Part shown: one piece after another, positions 11,640 to 23,869 of the stretch
Layout: every line of letters begins with the position of its first letter
How positions within the stretch are numbered: the first letter of the stretch is position 1
NCBI GenBank assembly: GCA_030762175.1
Contig: CM060834.1
Span: 29,208,501 to 29,272,500 of the forward strand
Direction of reading: 5' to 3'
From: Metallyticus violacea
Taxonomy: Eukaryota > Arthropoda > Insecta > Mantodea > Metallyticidae
Length of the DNA stretch: 64,000 bases
Made by a program: the position numbers and the translations under genes
Notes under the pieces: generated by a model
What the model was told of the DNA's origin: nothing
The model's input: the letters and a program-made list of their open reading frames with translations, nothing else
Database searches by the model: none

Positions 11640-12160
11640 GATCCATTATTTTTCTTTCCAGCATATTGCTCCTTGCTAAGAATGTATATTATTTTGGAAT
11701 CATTGAGCATGCACATGAGTACCTCATATTTCGCTGGTTTGTCCTTCATGAACATTTTGAATTGAATGAACTAACATATAAAATATCATTCAAAATGGCA
11801 GAAGGGTATATAAACGGCAAAAATCAAACAAGAGAAAAATTCAAAAATCAGAAATCATATATTCCCCTAGAAGATCCCAGAGAATCAGGGAAAGGCAAGA
11901 AAAATATTTACAAGCAGAATTAGTTGAAGAAAAAGATGACAAAGAGGATAACGCCCAATTTGAATCAGAAGAAGGGAACAGAATTGACAGAAGAAAGGAA
12001 TAATGGTAGTTTTCGGGCGGGAAGGAAGCAGTTGAGAGAAGAAGAAGTAGACAGAGGTCAAAAGAAGGATAGCAGAGAAGGAAACTGCACTGTCAACACA
12101 TCATGGTCCAGTATAGTTGCTGCTTGAGACCGGCAGTAACTCCATTGATATCCAGGTCCT
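11640..12160 (+). repeat. Repeat with K/E-rich reading frame, copy 1
   Basis: Dispersed repeat whose partner lies at 46395-46960. The open frame 11666-11923 (85 codons) contains LLAKNVYYF, KISFKMAEGYINGKNQTREK, then PLEDPRE and KKNIYKQN. The partner reads LLAGKYIW, KISCKMAEKLINNKNQIREK, PLEDLRE and KKNIHKKN in the same order. The frame is kept open in both copies, which points to a coding origin. A second frame follows (11924-12127, 67 codons), rich in Lys, Glu and Arg. The shared 3' part ends near an accggcag motif (12130-12137). I do not recognise the protein family and assign no function. A LINE reverse-transcriptase fragment in the opposite orientation starts about 125 bp downstream. Confidence 0.6.
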
Positions 12161-12269
12161 GATGCCAGGAATTCCGGATACCGAGCGTTAGCAGAAATGA
12201 AGATTGCAGATATTAAATTGGATAAAAATTGTAAATTAATTTTAAATGTAATTATTTAAAGACTACATA

Positions 12270-12745
12270 GTCTTTCAGTCAAAATTTTATGAACATCGTC
12301 TATATAGATACACACTAAAAATGTCGATGATAAAGAACACCCTTATCAAAGTCCTTGGTTGATTATTTTTAAAAAAGGCTCTGTATTACTCTTATTAAAT
12401 GAAATGGTATTTCTTTTCCCATAACATTTGCCATAAAATGCATCTAGGCATTCTGTCATAGCGGTTAGAGTAATCGATTAAAAGCCAAAAAATTGGTAAA
12501 TTTTACTATCGTCGTTTTTCAATTAATTGTATTACGGCAAATGTTAACAGAACCTTCCATTTCTAAAACCATGTTGAGTATTGAATATTAATACTTCCAT
12601 TATTGCTCTCAATCTATTATTTATTATTTTAGCATATAGCATATAACAAGAGTTTGAAATACTAATACGTCTGTAATTTTTAATATGGCTTTCTTAAAAA
12701 TGGGATATATTATTTGAGCTATATTTCATGTTGTTTATATTGATG
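12270..12745 (-). pseudogene. LINE reverse-transcriptase fragment
   Basis: Remnant of a non-LTR retrotransposon reverse transcriptase read on the minus strand. From right to left: AKIINNRLRAIMEVLIF followed by HGFRNGR (palm and fingers motif with the conserved GFR.GRS pattern); IQLIEKRR; then LIDYSNRYDRMPRCILWQML, matching the (I/V)D.(E)KA(Y/F)D.(V)PR motif around the first catalytic Asp; then KIINQGL, two stops, and GCSLSSTF followed by IYIDDV, corresponding to the GLRQGC.LSP..F motif. Stop codons and at least one frameshift separate the motifs. The YADD box and everything beyond it are absent, because the fragment ends near 12270 beside the repeat at 11640-12160. Confidence 0.83.
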
Positions 12746-13339
12746 AAAGATTAAGTTATATACACAACTTGAACTTTGTGATCGTTGGAACCTCTGAAAT
12801 ATGAAGAGTACAAGAAACTCTAAAGAAAAACTATTTAGTCACATTTGATTTCATTAGAATAAAGAATGAGCTTCCTCTGCTCTATCCTTGAATAGAACTC
12901 ACTGGTCTAATCCAATCAGCTGATAGCAACACTGAAGGAAACACTCAAATAGACACGACTTTGCCAAAAGTATATTGCAAGGATCTATCCGCAAATTTTG
13001 AAAATGAACAATGAGTTGTGACAGGCAAGTGCAGGTTTCGTAGCTTTAGATAGCAACATGTGCACATCTGAGCGCTGTCCAACAATGTGTACGCGGGTAT
13101 TGCTGTGCCAGAGCATAGCCGAAGTCAGATTTGGAAAAATATTAACTCTAAAGTGTTACCCGCTTCTGTCAGATCTGTCACTTATGACGTTTTGTCAACC
13201 ATGTACCCATGCTTGATACGACTCCTGCCCATTGTGTGGGCAGCAGGAAACCTTGGTGTTCGTAAGATAAGCTGCGTGGTGCGACAACAGGTGTAACTTG
13301 GCTTTACACGCAGAAAACATTCTCGGAGCAACTATCTGC
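12746..13339. other. No gene recognised
   Basis: The open frame 13087-13296 (69 codons) has no recognisable motif. Confidence 0.45.
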
Positions 13340-13363
13340 TGCTGGCAGAGAGAGAGAGAGAGC
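13340..13363. repeat. Short (GA)n tract
   Basis: About ten GA repeats, slightly interrupted. Confidence 0.8.
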
Positions 13364-13377
13364 GGATTACTGTTTGC

Positions 13378-13590
13378 AGGGCTGCTTGTAACAGTGTAAA
13401 TGTGGCATGATTATTATTATTTTTTTTTTTTGTTAAACAATATGTAAGGCACGAGTTGTCCTCCGTAACTTTTAAATATAAATTGATAGCGGATTGTTAG
13501 GCAGGTAAAATATTGTAACAGTGGCAAATCTCCTTTTATTGGAAGTCGCATTAATTTATATATACACATACACTAACCTTAACGCTAGTG
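13378..13590 (+). repeat. Dispersed repeat family D, copy 1
   Basis: Matches 62978-63160 over most of its length. Shared landmarks in order are a g.gcttgta.cagt.taaat start, a T-run with tgttaaa, gttgtcctccgtaa, aaatataaattgatagcgga, gtaaaata and acatacactaaccttaacg. It is a diverged non-coding repeat with no visible TIR or tRNA head. Confidence 0.75.
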
Positions 13591-14059
13591 TTAGGGTAAC
13601 TGCTAGAAAGGGGTGGAAAAGACAATGTAAAGAGAGAGAAAGAGATTGATTAGTTCAAATGTGCTTTTATTAGTTTGTTGCTACTGTATTTATTTATCTC
13701 TATTTTTGTTCTTAAAGCCATTTCGTATTTTTCAAATAAACAGTCTTAAAAATTACTAGACTTTAAAGTCAGTTTAGGGGGAAGAGAATGCCTTGATAGA
13801 TTGCACCGTACATTTGGGGATCTTTGCCTTTCGTAATCCACCATTTATCGGTGTTTCGCAGAATTTAGGATAAGAAGGTGAAGGTGAAGACCGTGCGAAT
13901 GGTACACTACAGCAACAACGTACGAAAATGCAATGAAAGCTGTTACATTATTGATATACATGTTATCAGATATAAGTAATCGTTGGATTGGCTGAAGTGA
14001 AAACAATCCTCGAAGAAAAACGTTATGTCAGATATTCAATTGTTGATTTTCTACCACCT
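13591..14059. other. No gene recognised
   Basis: Includes a short AGAGAG-rich stretch (13631-13647). Nothing else recognised. Confidence 0.45.
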
Positions 14060-14690
14060 CACAAATGAGCTGAATAAAAGCACATATGGTTGGTGCCAGA
14101 AAATGAAAAACATTTATGAAGGAGGATGAAAAAAAATTTAACAGGTGATAAAGCTGGATATAGCAGTTAGATCCAGAAACAAAGCGATAGTCAGCAATCG
14201 GGGTCTTCCCAAGAAAGGATCCCCCAACAAAAACACTAGTCGAAAGAGAAATGTTGGCAAGAAAATAGTTTTATTTTTCCGCTAGTGGCTACATTGTGAT
14301 AGTTTTACATGACGGACAAAAAACTGCATCGCCTTTGTCCACACTGCACTAGAAACATGTAATTTCTGCAGGAGTAAGGAGTCAAACGTTCATCCCATCC
14401 TCCTTATAGTCCGAATCGGGCCCCACGCAACTTCTTCCTATTCCCCAAAATAAAAAAAAAAAATTTAAAAAAATTTAAAAAAAACGTGGTCAACGATTTG
14501 AATCATACGAAGGCGTAGTGAATGCATATGAAGAATATATTTGCACATCTCAAGAAGCATGGCCTTCAGTATTGATGATCAGAAGTATTAGAATTTACCA
14601 AAGACCAGCGCAAAGCCAATGTACCTCATGGGTTTAATATGCGACAAAAGTCTATTTCTATTGTTCTTCTACATCTTAATGAAAGTATTG
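14060..14690 (+). pseudogene. mariner transposase fragment
   Basis: Heavily decayed mariner transposase on the plus strand. Recognisable pieces: TGDKAGYSS at about 14142 (matching the TGDETWV.. first catalytic region, with the Glu changed to Lys); QLDPETKR just after in another frame; SSHPPYSPNRAPRNFFLFPK at about 14392-14451 (the third catalytic motif, with Asp changed to Asn); and GQRFESYEGVVNAYEE at about 14492, matching the C-terminal LKG.RF..(V)E.. segment. The second catalytic block cannot be found and is probably deleted. Frames change at least three times. It is distinct from the mariner at 811-1760 in its motifs (DPETK, FFLFPK). Confidence 0.75.
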
Positions 14691-14699
14691 CAAAAACTT

Positions 14700-17600
14700 C
14701 AGTTCAATCCAATGTTTATTTTGATAAAATATATTTATAACCATTTCTCTAACTGAAAATTAAAAAGAATATATTTTTTTCAGTGTAAAATTGATGAATA
14801 GCTTTTGGGAGCTCGAACATCCGTTACTAGGCATTTTAAGCATTTGTTGTTTAAAGGTAAATACATTATACACACAATAACGAAGCAAAATAGTTCAAAA
14901 CCCGTTTACTTTAAATAAATGGGAGATTAATACGCGTCATTAATGGCAAATTAGGGTTTGAGAGTGCATAGTACAACAATTTGCACACCCCTGGGTAGTG
15001 ACCGTGCGGCCATAGATTTCACTAGTCCGTCCTCTCTCCCAGTTATTGTGTTTCCGAATAATGGCCATTATAGCAATGAGCACATTTACAGCGATAAAAT
15101 TAATGTAACGGAATCGATGTCCCAAAAATAAAGCCTACAGCTGACGCACTATATAGGAGGTGGGGGAAAGGATTTAATTCCTGTCCACATTCTGAAATGT
15201 GCACATATGAAATGAACAGTTGTATTACACTGCCATAGTTCACGGCCATTGCATGGGCTATTGGAAAGATCTTTCTTTTTGTTACCCAGCACAATATGTT
15301 TGAACAATGAAAGAGGGTGTGTGTCGAAGGACAGCAGTGCGTAGTATGTGTGCTTCACGAAAATATTTACCAGCTTTCAAAAGTGGAGTTGCTTAAGCAG
15401 AATTTTCTGAAACTCTTTTTCTCGTAATTTAAAAGGACTCCTATCATTTCTTCAATGCTTAAAAATTGTAGTTTCCATTCGTTAAACAAAATATTAGCTA
15501 TACCGATATCTCACTGTTTTTTGATTCAGTAGCAATAAAAATAATTGCCCAATATGGCGGAATGCTTAAGAAAAAAAAGTATAGTTTATGAACAACATAC
15601 TTTTTCTAACGCAATTTATATAATTTCCAAAACACGAATAGTTAATTAAAATTCCCTATGTCTAAATTTAAATGAGTTATTTTTAAGTTATACTTCCACT
15701 ATTTCATTACTTTCTCATTTATCTGCAGTTAAGTTTCTTGGGGCTCTTAAAGATTATAGTAGCTCTTCCATAGTGAAATTACTATAATTCTTAAAACAAA
15801 TCTTTACAAAGTGCATAGGATAAAAATGTATACAAACAGTAGAAAGAGAGCTTAACATTAAATACTGTGCGGTTATTTGAGTTATGGGCCGTCTGAAAGC
15901 GGTTGCTTACCAGGGAAGGCAACTGCGCAACCGGAAAAAGACATACGAGTCGCTGGGTCTAAAATTATAAATAAATATAAATATGGTAAAACGATAAAGA
16001 GTTTTCCAAATATGGCTTATAACTTTTATAACTTACCATCTAGAATAGGAAATATGTCTGTCGATTTTATAAGGAATCGGTACATAATACACTTATAGTA
16101 AATCCTATATATAAGATTCGTGAATTTAATAATATAGTGTTTAATGTGTAATTTTAAAATGTTCCCTTTTTTGATGTTACTACTAGTAATAGCAGCAAAC
16201 TTATTTATTAACAAAAATGTTTACATATTTTAATCAAAATGTTGTAAATATAATTTCTAAGCATGATGTTTTTAACATTGCCTTTGTTATACATATTAGA
16301 ATCAACACGTTTTAAACATAAAAGTAGACAATGAAGTGCAATAATACTCGACAAGAAACAATGACAAACTTTGCCTCGAGTGCACCTGGGAAAAAAAAAA
16401 AAAAATCTAAATTCTATTTTACACAGAGAAATTGCATGGTATAACGTCATGACAGATATGTTTCAAAACTGTGATCTGTTTAAGAAAAAAGCTAAAAGGT
16501 TTTGTTAGAGAAAGCCTATTATTATGTTAATTAACTCATGAAAGAATGTCAGGGGAAAATGCTGTATCCTATAATATGTCACAATATGTCACAATACTAT
16601 TGCAAAAACTTTCATATGTACTTATACAGTGTATCCGTATCATTGTTTCTGCTTTTATAACACACTATGTTTTGTTTTTAGAGTTAATTTAACACCTGAT
16701 GTATCCCTATACCAATGTATATTGAAGAAACGGATGAGTAAATACAGTTAGTATTTTTATTTTACTGTTTATATTTTTACAGAAAGCTTAAAATGAATAT
16801 TTATTTAAAACGGATAATCATAAACATTAACTTGTATTATAAGAGATGTGGAAAATTATGCCCCTCAGTGGCAATACATTGCCGGCATCTGTGTAGGATA
16901 TAATTGTATTTCATTTAACTTTTCTTCCGTAAAAACAAGACGGTTCAGAACACGTTTCTTGTCAGTGAGAGATCTTGTTTCTGGTTACTTTTTAACACAC
17001 TAGCAAACCGTTTCTCTACCTGGAACAGGATTGCTAGGATATTTTCTTTCGAATTGCCTTTCAACTTCTATACAAGAATCCGTTTTCACATACTTTGGTG
17101 GAAAGAGATGAGTGCTGTGATTCTAAAGGAAAGTAAAGATTCCGTGATTGTTAAATTATATGTTTATTAAGTATTACTGGCAAAATATAAATATATATTA
17201 TGAGAATAAATTCATAGGTGGAAGGTATTAATGAGAGAAAATATAGATTCAGGAAAAGAACATCAACGAAGATGCTGTTAATTTGGAAATAAAATTGAAA
17301 AAAAAATATTATACGGATATTTTTCGACATTTCAGGAGTCTTTGACAACTTAAGTGGCCAGCATTATTCCAAATTTTGGGGAGAAAGTTATCCCAGAAGC
17401 CTACATGAAGGGATATTGTTGGGACCGTTGTGTATATATAGAAGATTGAATTGTTGTCAAATAGTGTTTAACTCCATAGTGTTTGTAATCCACGTCGCTA
17501 ATAAAATATTTCGCAGACTGTGTCAATCTTTGTTGCGTTGCTATGTTCATGCTAGTGTTTATGGATTTCATTTTGCAAATTTACGGCATGTAAATCACTG

Positions 17601-19080
17601 AAATAATGTACTATTTGACAAAATAAAGTGTTTATTTAAGGTAAGTCATTGACCATCTATAAACACATTTGTAATTTGGAGCGTCCGAAACTGTTTGTTT
17701 CTGCTCTTAAGATGCATACCCGTCAACTGTTGCAACATATTTTTTTCAAACCTGAATACAATCTTAGAACAATGCCAAAAAATGGCGGATGTTGAATCAT
17801 TAAAGCATTAGTTCAAGAATAAATATACAGAATGTGCTCAGAAGTACTTGTTTTCCAATTTTTTAATTCTGTATCTTCACATTATGTACAAGCAAATGTT
17901 CAAAACACCCACCTCTGTCTGAATATCAACTTATTATTTTATGTTTAGTTTATTCCAGTATACCTGAATCGATGGCTTTCTGTTAGGCGGATAAATAGAG
18001 GTGGACCAAATATCTGACCTATGTGGCCTCCATGCTTACCGATTTAAATGCAATAGGTTTATGCTTAAAATTAATTAAAAATCATTGTTATGTTCGTCTC
18101 TGGTGGATGATGGGAAACTCTTCGTTATCGATACGCGGTATATTACAGAAAATATGCAAAATACAAAGAGTTTGTGATCGCTTTCGGGAGCTATGAGATA
18201 CTCACGAAAGGTGAAATGTTTAATGTTTATTTTAATATGAAAATTCGAGTGCTACAAACATACTATAAAATATGTATAACCAAGCATTTTGAGCCAATGT
18301 TGATATGAACTATTTTCATTGTCTACGTCATACACACACAGAAAAAGCTTTTAAGTTGTGTTTCGTAAACTATTTAAAAACTTATAGATACCTTTACGCT
18401 ACATTCATGATTCACTCTGTACATTTTAATCCTGCTAAATATAAATATCACCTCTATCGTACGTAGTTATTTCAGTGCCTGGAAAAGTTTAACCAGAAAA
18501 CAAGTTTTAAAAAATATATAAATAAAACAACTAAGATTCGTGTACCAAACGAATGCAAGTTTTGGACAACCATGGACTGTGCCCACACAAAAGGTTCCGT
18601 GGTCAGGACCGTCGGAAGGGAGGAAACAGAATGAGTGATGTTGGACAAAAAAAATTCTTTTAGAAATAGGAACAGTGTAAACCTTCAGCTTTCTCTTTCC
18701 AACCTATGCTTATTTCTTGCTGTCGTGAAGTTGGATGCTATGTTACCAATAATACATTTTTTAAGCCAACAATTAAACTAATTAGTGTGCGGCATGTAAA
18801 AATGTTAAGGGGAATAAAATAGTAATTTTCATGACTTTTTGACATATTTAGACTTTGAAATCATTTTAATATTTCAATTTTTCCGCTTATTTTGATTGTA
18901 AAAAGTGTCAGAACTCCAACTATTAATATTTTTTGAGAAACCATGTTCTGGCTCACTAACTCGGGTAAACAACAATACTTTTCTAAGTGTTTCCCTAATT
19001 TTTTCCCCTAATAGTTCGGTAAATAAATAATAATAAGAAAAAAATATAAGGATAATGGCGAGAAATTGGAAGACGATCTG
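14700..19080. other. Long AT-rich stretch without recognisable genes
   Basis: About 4.4 kb in which I find no transposase or reverse-transcriptase motif and no tRNA-like head. Scattered open frames of 60-80 codons have no recognisable content. A short direct repeat tatgtcacaa(ta) occurs at 16574-16595. This is the longest stretch in the window without an identifiable mobile element. Confidence 0.5.
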
Positions 19081-19088
19081 CCTGGGGA

Positions 19089-19235
19089 TTTTGAGGGCCT
19101 ATTTCTTCTAAAAATGTGAATTTTATTTCATTTTTATGTTTAATTGCAATTTCTGAAAAAAAAAAAAAAAATATTTTCCGTTACAACTGCCCCACTATAC
19201 CAGAAACTTTCATAAAAAGTTGGCATTTTACAAAC
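19089..19235 (+). repeat. Dispersed repeat family E, copy 1
   Basis: Aligns with 25526-25670. Both start attttgagg..ctatttct, continue through aatgtgaatttt and gtttaattgcaatt.ctgaaaaa, then cc(c)cac.a..(c)agaaac. Non-coding. A poly(A) run is present in this copy at 19158-19172. Confidence 0.65.
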
Positions 19236-19258
19236 ATTTTAATGGAACCACAATTATT

Positions 19259-19530
19259 CTCTTTCTCATTTGGTGCTACAACTTGGGGTGTGCCTTGGCC
19301 TACCTCTGCTTCCTCTAACTCCGTCTTACGACTTAATTGATAGAGGGCAGTATTGCAGGGGAACCTGTGATCAGCATGCGGTTTTCGTGATCGAAGAACG
19401 CCACCACTCCATCAGTAGCTTCCCAATTGTCCTCACGAGTTAGGTTAGATCCCGTTTCAGGCCACCCTAACTTCGAAAAATCCCTAATTAGGTACCGGGG
19501 ACCGAACCCGGACAACATTAACCACTATAA
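19259..19530 (-). mobile_element. tRNA-derived SINE (family B), copy 2
   Basis: Second copy of the SINE at 8118-8440, in the same orientation. The B-box region reads ggaccgaacccgg on the plus strand (19499-19511; rc ccgggttcggtcc). The body keeps tgatagagggcagtattgcag and gatcgaagaacgccacc. The A-box region is shortened near 19520-19530, so the tRNA head is partly deleted. Confidence 0.82.
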
Positions 19531-19534
19531 AAAG

Positions 19535-20519
19535 GAAGTAGTCAGAAACAACAATTAATTATATCAAAATTGTTAAATAAAATTAAATTCTATGTTCTGC
19601 TTGCGTATAGTAAATCCTAAAAGTTGGTAGTTATGCGATCACTTTTACATCAGAATAATAGAAAAACACGTGAACGTCGAGCCATTATCTAAAGCGTACA
19701 AAGACTAAGATGAGAGTATGTCGCTGTGAATACCTACGAAAGGTTGTGATGTTATGACGTCAAACTACTGCTTTTATATCCCATGATCCTCTGCTAAATG
19801 AGCATGAGATCATTTGTTTGTGATAGCATTACAAAAGGATATCATAATGGAAATATATAACGCGACAGTTCATGTACGTCAGCATATAATTACAGGGAGC
19901 TATTTTTGGCCTGCATCCGCAGATGAAGGCGTCGCGCCAGGTTCAAGGTCGCCTATTATAACGGACAATAGAGTTTTCTGTTAAAATATCAATATAACAC
20001 AAACTGAAGTGTTTGTCTTATTACAGGCCATTATTGCGCCAATATTATTAATTACACAAATATCCGTATAAATTAAAACGCCTATTGTTAAATGAAAATG
20101 TATTAAAACGAGTACTGTTTGCCGAGAATTTAATTGAGGTTTATATTCTTGAAATGCTAATTGGAATTTGTACAGTGAAGCTAATCACATAATGGTACCA
20201 TTATATAAGCTTTAAATGTTTGTTTCAAGTTAATAATGGATAAGTATGGAAGTCGTAGTATGATTCAATTATATTTTATGGAAGTGAAAACATGCTGTGG
20301 GTAAATGCGTTTCAGCGTGCAGAACAAGAGTCGAAGGCGCACCACTCCCTGGAGCTCCAAAATCAGCTGTGAAGTTAGAATGTTTGACTTCTTATTGACT
20401 CAACTTAACGCAATCATACCATGATCTTTATTATATGATTAACTTCACTGTACAAGTTCCAATTACCATTTCAAAAACATAAAGCTCAATTAAATTTTCG
20501 GAAAATAGCACTCATTACG
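19535..20519. other. No gene recognised
   Basis: The segment 19890-19960 (ttttggcctgcatccgcag...aggtcgcc) resembles 41830-41885 (ttttggcttgcgtccgcag...aaggtcac), possibly an old repeat pair. Nothing else recognised. Confidence 0.4.
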
Positions 20520-21440
20520 GAGTGGCTAGACACAAGTTCGATTTCTGTTGAAGGGAGGTTAGTCACGAGTATATGGACAATGAGTGTTTTTACACAGGAG
20601 AGACAATTAGCACCATACGAGAGCAATTTAAGGAGAGGTTTAAAAAGCCTCCACCGACAAAAGGGACAATGCTTTCCTGAGAAAGAAAGGCGTTTATGAC
20701 AGGAAGTGTGAAAGACCGATCGAGAAGTGGAAGAAAGAAGACGCGCCGGGCAACATGTGCTGAAGTTGAGGTGTCAGTAAAGCGCTCGCCTAAAATTTGC
20801 AAACGAGCTGCTGAACTTGACATTCCTCGATCGACTCTTTTCGATTACATGAAGAAGGACTTAAAGGGGAGGCCGTATCGTCCGATCATCATCAATGAGC
20901 TGTGTGACGCAGATATGAACAAGCGTCTTGATGCATGCCGGTCTCTTCTAGCAACATTTCAAACCGACATATCAGGTAAGGTTATGTTGCCTGATGAGTG
21001 GGCCATATACCGCAGCACACAAAAGCGAAATGTGGTTTTTTGATCGGAAGAAAATCCTCACTTCACTTCCGAACTTGAACACAACCACCTCGTGTTATAA
21101 CGTGGGCAGAAACGACATCACAGCATCTCTCTGGACCCTATTTTTTTGATGGGTCCTGCCGTATGATATTTACCAAGAGTATCAACTTGGCTCATCCTCT
21201 AACTGGAAAACAGAGAACTAATGTTGACACAACAAGACAGAGCTTCACCACACTTCGCTAAAGATAAATTCCCTGAACGCTGAATAGAACGTTGGTCCCC
21301 ATGGTCTCCAGTAGCCCTGAACTGAAGACACCTAATAACTCGTTATGGAGTAAAATCAACATAAAGGTTGCCGTGCGTAGCTACGGAACCAATGCTAGAC
21401 TTGACAAACAGTAAGGGGTGCCTTTGGTACTATTGCACCT
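20520..21440 (+). pseudogene. Tc1/mariner-superfamily transposase pseudogene
   Basis: DDE transposase of the arthropod group with a helix-turn-helix followed by a QQDGAPPHFA-type second catalytic motif. In order: GETISTIREQFKERF at about 20599 (HTH); GSVKDRSRSGRKKT (linker with the GRPRT-like motif) in the open frame from 20696; RAAELDIPRSTL and DYMKKDLKGRPYRP; NELCDADMNKRLDAC; PDEWAIYRSTQKRNVVF (first catalytic site, Asp-Glu kept); then in other frames SEENPHFTSELEHN, GPYFFDG-like sequence near 21135, QQDRASPHFA at about 21227 (second Asp), and remnants of the RWIGRRGPV..P..SPDL block near 21290. The first half is open for 115 codons; the second half is broken by several stops and shifts. 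The C-terminus beyond about 21430 is not recognisable. Confidence 0.87.
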
Positions 21441-22344
21441 GCAATTTTTTTTTTTTTGGGGGGGGGAAGTCACAAAGAACTTGCAGGCACAAAGGATTGT
21501 ATGTACAACGTGAAGGAGCACATACGGACCCCTTGGACAACTGGCGTAAGTTCATTACTAAAGTTCTTTATTTATCAAGTGAACGTAGAGGGTATAGGGA
21601 ATATACGGACTTCACGAACGCACTGTACTTAAATATCGAAAAAACTGATACCAGCATGCTCAATGTTTCTTCAGAAAACTTTCCGATCGTACTCGTGTGG
21701 GAAGAAGATATTAAATGAACATGGGAAAAAGAGACCATAAGATACATTAAGTGCAAAATACAGAAAGTCTAGTAATTTCACTGAACTATTTATCCACTGT
21801 TACTTTCCGTTCATTTTTTGAGATCATCAAGCATGAGACACCAACTCTCCAACATGCTCAGAAGAAAGACTAGCAAGAAAGCAAACAAAATTAGTGGCAC
21901 AAAAGTTAGCAACTGCTGAAAGTTTTAGAATAACTCGAGGAAGTAATTTTGTCTCATACAGCTTTATCTTACTTCCCTACGGACAGCAGCGGTTGCAAAT
22001 CCTACCGCATACAAAATTCCCACGCACTCCTGCCTTTACGTCCGCGGTGCGTACTTCATAACTTCCCCAGGAACAGCGGTTTAGGGTCGTTACCCTTTTA
22101 CAGAGGCACCGGAATAGAGCTGTGCATTAGCGACCAAAGTGGGGAAGTGAGGTTTTCATCTGCCCCTTCTTTGTAAATCCTCTGCAATAGTGTTTCGCAT
22201 CCTGTGGTAGGCAAAAGCTTTTGGGCGACACTCAGTCAAATACAAAGTTACGAAATTAAAATTGTTGCTTTTTTATGCCTGTGCAAATTAATGAAACCTT
22301 CTGGCCCTTACTTAAAATATTACTTCTACATATTTCTGTAATTA
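21441..22344. other. No gene recognised
   Basis: The open frame 21949-22176 (75 codons) sits in a somewhat GC-richer patch but has no recognisable domain. Confidence 0.4.
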
Positions 22345-22347
22345 ATG

Positions 22348-22381
<34 letters not shown>

Positions 22382-22393
22382 GTTGTTGTTGTT
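22345..22393. repeat. (ATT)n(GTT)n microsatellite
   Basis: About 12 ATT repeats followed by about 4 GTT repeats. Confidence 0.95.
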
Positions 22394-22984
22394 TTCAATG
22401 TTGTATTAACATTCGAATTATTATCTAGTGATTAAAATTAAGTTAAGATATATTTTAATCAGTTCCCTTCAACTGATAGCCTTTATCCGTACTTTGTGAC
22501 TTGAATAAAAATGTCCGTGCCATAAGTCAATGAAAATTTAACTCAAGATACAGAAATCTTTTTTTTGATAATAATTATGACGACATATATTTTGGATTAA
22601 TTTCTTTGGTTACCGAGGTTGCGTATTTCCTTATATTGTTTTCTTGTTTCTTCACTAATTAATAAAACTTTATCCTTGCTTTAAATTCCAAAGGTCGGAA
22701 GGTGCCATCTTCATTTCACTTTCCCTTCTTACTTGGTTGCTACACTGCCCTCACGCAGTTAGACTCCGGCATTCATTGTTATGGTCTCCCTTTTTTCGGA
22801 TCATCAATTATATTTGATCATCAGGTAGACTGCGGTATTGGTAAAGTTTTTCTGTACAATTTCTTTCGGCCGCTATAGTTGTATAAAGCTACCCTTCGAA
22901 ATTACTCTGAGATAACTCAAGATTTTGTTATTTTCATTTAGCATGTTTGGAAAATTGACAGTTTCACAAGTTACCAGTGTTGAA

Positions 22985-23450
22985 AATTTCGGCTAAATTT
23001 GACTATTTCACTTAAGTGACATAAAATCGTCCAATAAAATGAAACAAAATTTGAATTTTGATCAATCAAAGCCCGATATTGCAGAGATATTATCGTAAAG
23101 TTTTATAAAATCCCTTTTATACCGCGAATGCATTTGTCTTGTGATCAGTGTAGCCTGTGTATTCACTCAAGTGATTGTTTTCAGTCAGTCTGAAACCATT
23201 TTGTAAATTATGTAACAATACCTGCCTAAGCAATCATAAATTTTAATAAACACATTGTTCAGAATGATAAAATATTTTATGTTTTGTTTTTCTATGTTAG
23301 TATTAGTAAATCTAACGGTAGCAATTGTAATCATCGACTTTCGTCTATTTCATACTCACAATAGGTAGGTATCCATAAGTATAACATTTTATACAATTGT
23401 TAATATTCTGTCGCGAATTTCAATTATATATTACTTTATTCTTATTCTAT
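22985..23450 (+). repeat. Dispersed repeat family C, copy 1
   Basis: Diverged duplicate of 62290-62790. Shared in order: ataaaatcg.(t)caat.aaatgaaa, aatttgaattttga(c)..aatca, gtgtattcactcaa..attgttttt, atgtaacaata.ctgcctaagcaa, attttaataaacaca.tgttcagaat, ttagtaaatc, taggtaggt.., agtataacatttta. The second copy has about 70 bp extra near 62440-62510. No coding frame, TIR or tRNA-like head is evident. Confidence 0.78.
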
Positions 23451-23589
23451 TTATGAATTCTGTTGCTGGAAGGCTTGAAAAGGTTAAGTATTCATAATAC
23501 AAATATACAATTATACAATGTTGTAAGTCAAGTTTAGGGGAAGTATATTTAAATTCTTATTTTATTCGTGAAATAGACCTAATAAAATT

Positions 23590-23822
23590 GAGGTTCGAAT
23601 CCCACAAGGACTGTCCTCCCTGACTGAGTTTTTTTCCAGGTTTTCCTCAGTCATTATAAATGGCAAATACCGGGGAGGTACCCTAAACTTAGGCCTAGAT
23701 TGTTTACTTCCTTAAAAAAATCCTTTCATTTCATTTCATGTATCACCAGTGTCTAGCGCCTGTGGTACTCAGTAATAAAAACGTGCGTTAAACAGTATCA
23801 AAAAAAAAAAAAAAAAAAAAAA
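23590..23822 (+). mobile_element. tRNA-derived SINE (family A), 5'-truncated
   Basis: Copy of the most frequent SINE in the window, starting inside the tRNA-like head at the B box (gaggttcgaatccc). The body reads ctgactgag..tttttccagg, ggcaaataccggggaggta, cctaaacttaggcct and the 3' gtgtc..gcgcctgtgg, ending in a poly(A) of about 20 at 23800-23822. The 5' truncation fits incomplete target-primed reverse transcription, with the A-tail intact. Confidence 0.9.
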
Positions 23823-23869
23823 CACCACTTTTCAAGATTATCTATACATCTTCTCCATCTTTATCTATA

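Noticed and set aside
11666..12127. Endogenous viral element
   Set aside because: Lysine/glutamate-rich composition alone is no evidence of viral origin; no viral polymerase, protease or envelope motif is present.
12270..12745. LTR retrotransposon or retroviral polymerase
   Set aside because: Motif context (GFRNGR, IDY...YDRMPR, GCSLS) is that of non-LTR reverse transcriptases; no LTRs, protease or integrase motifs nearby.
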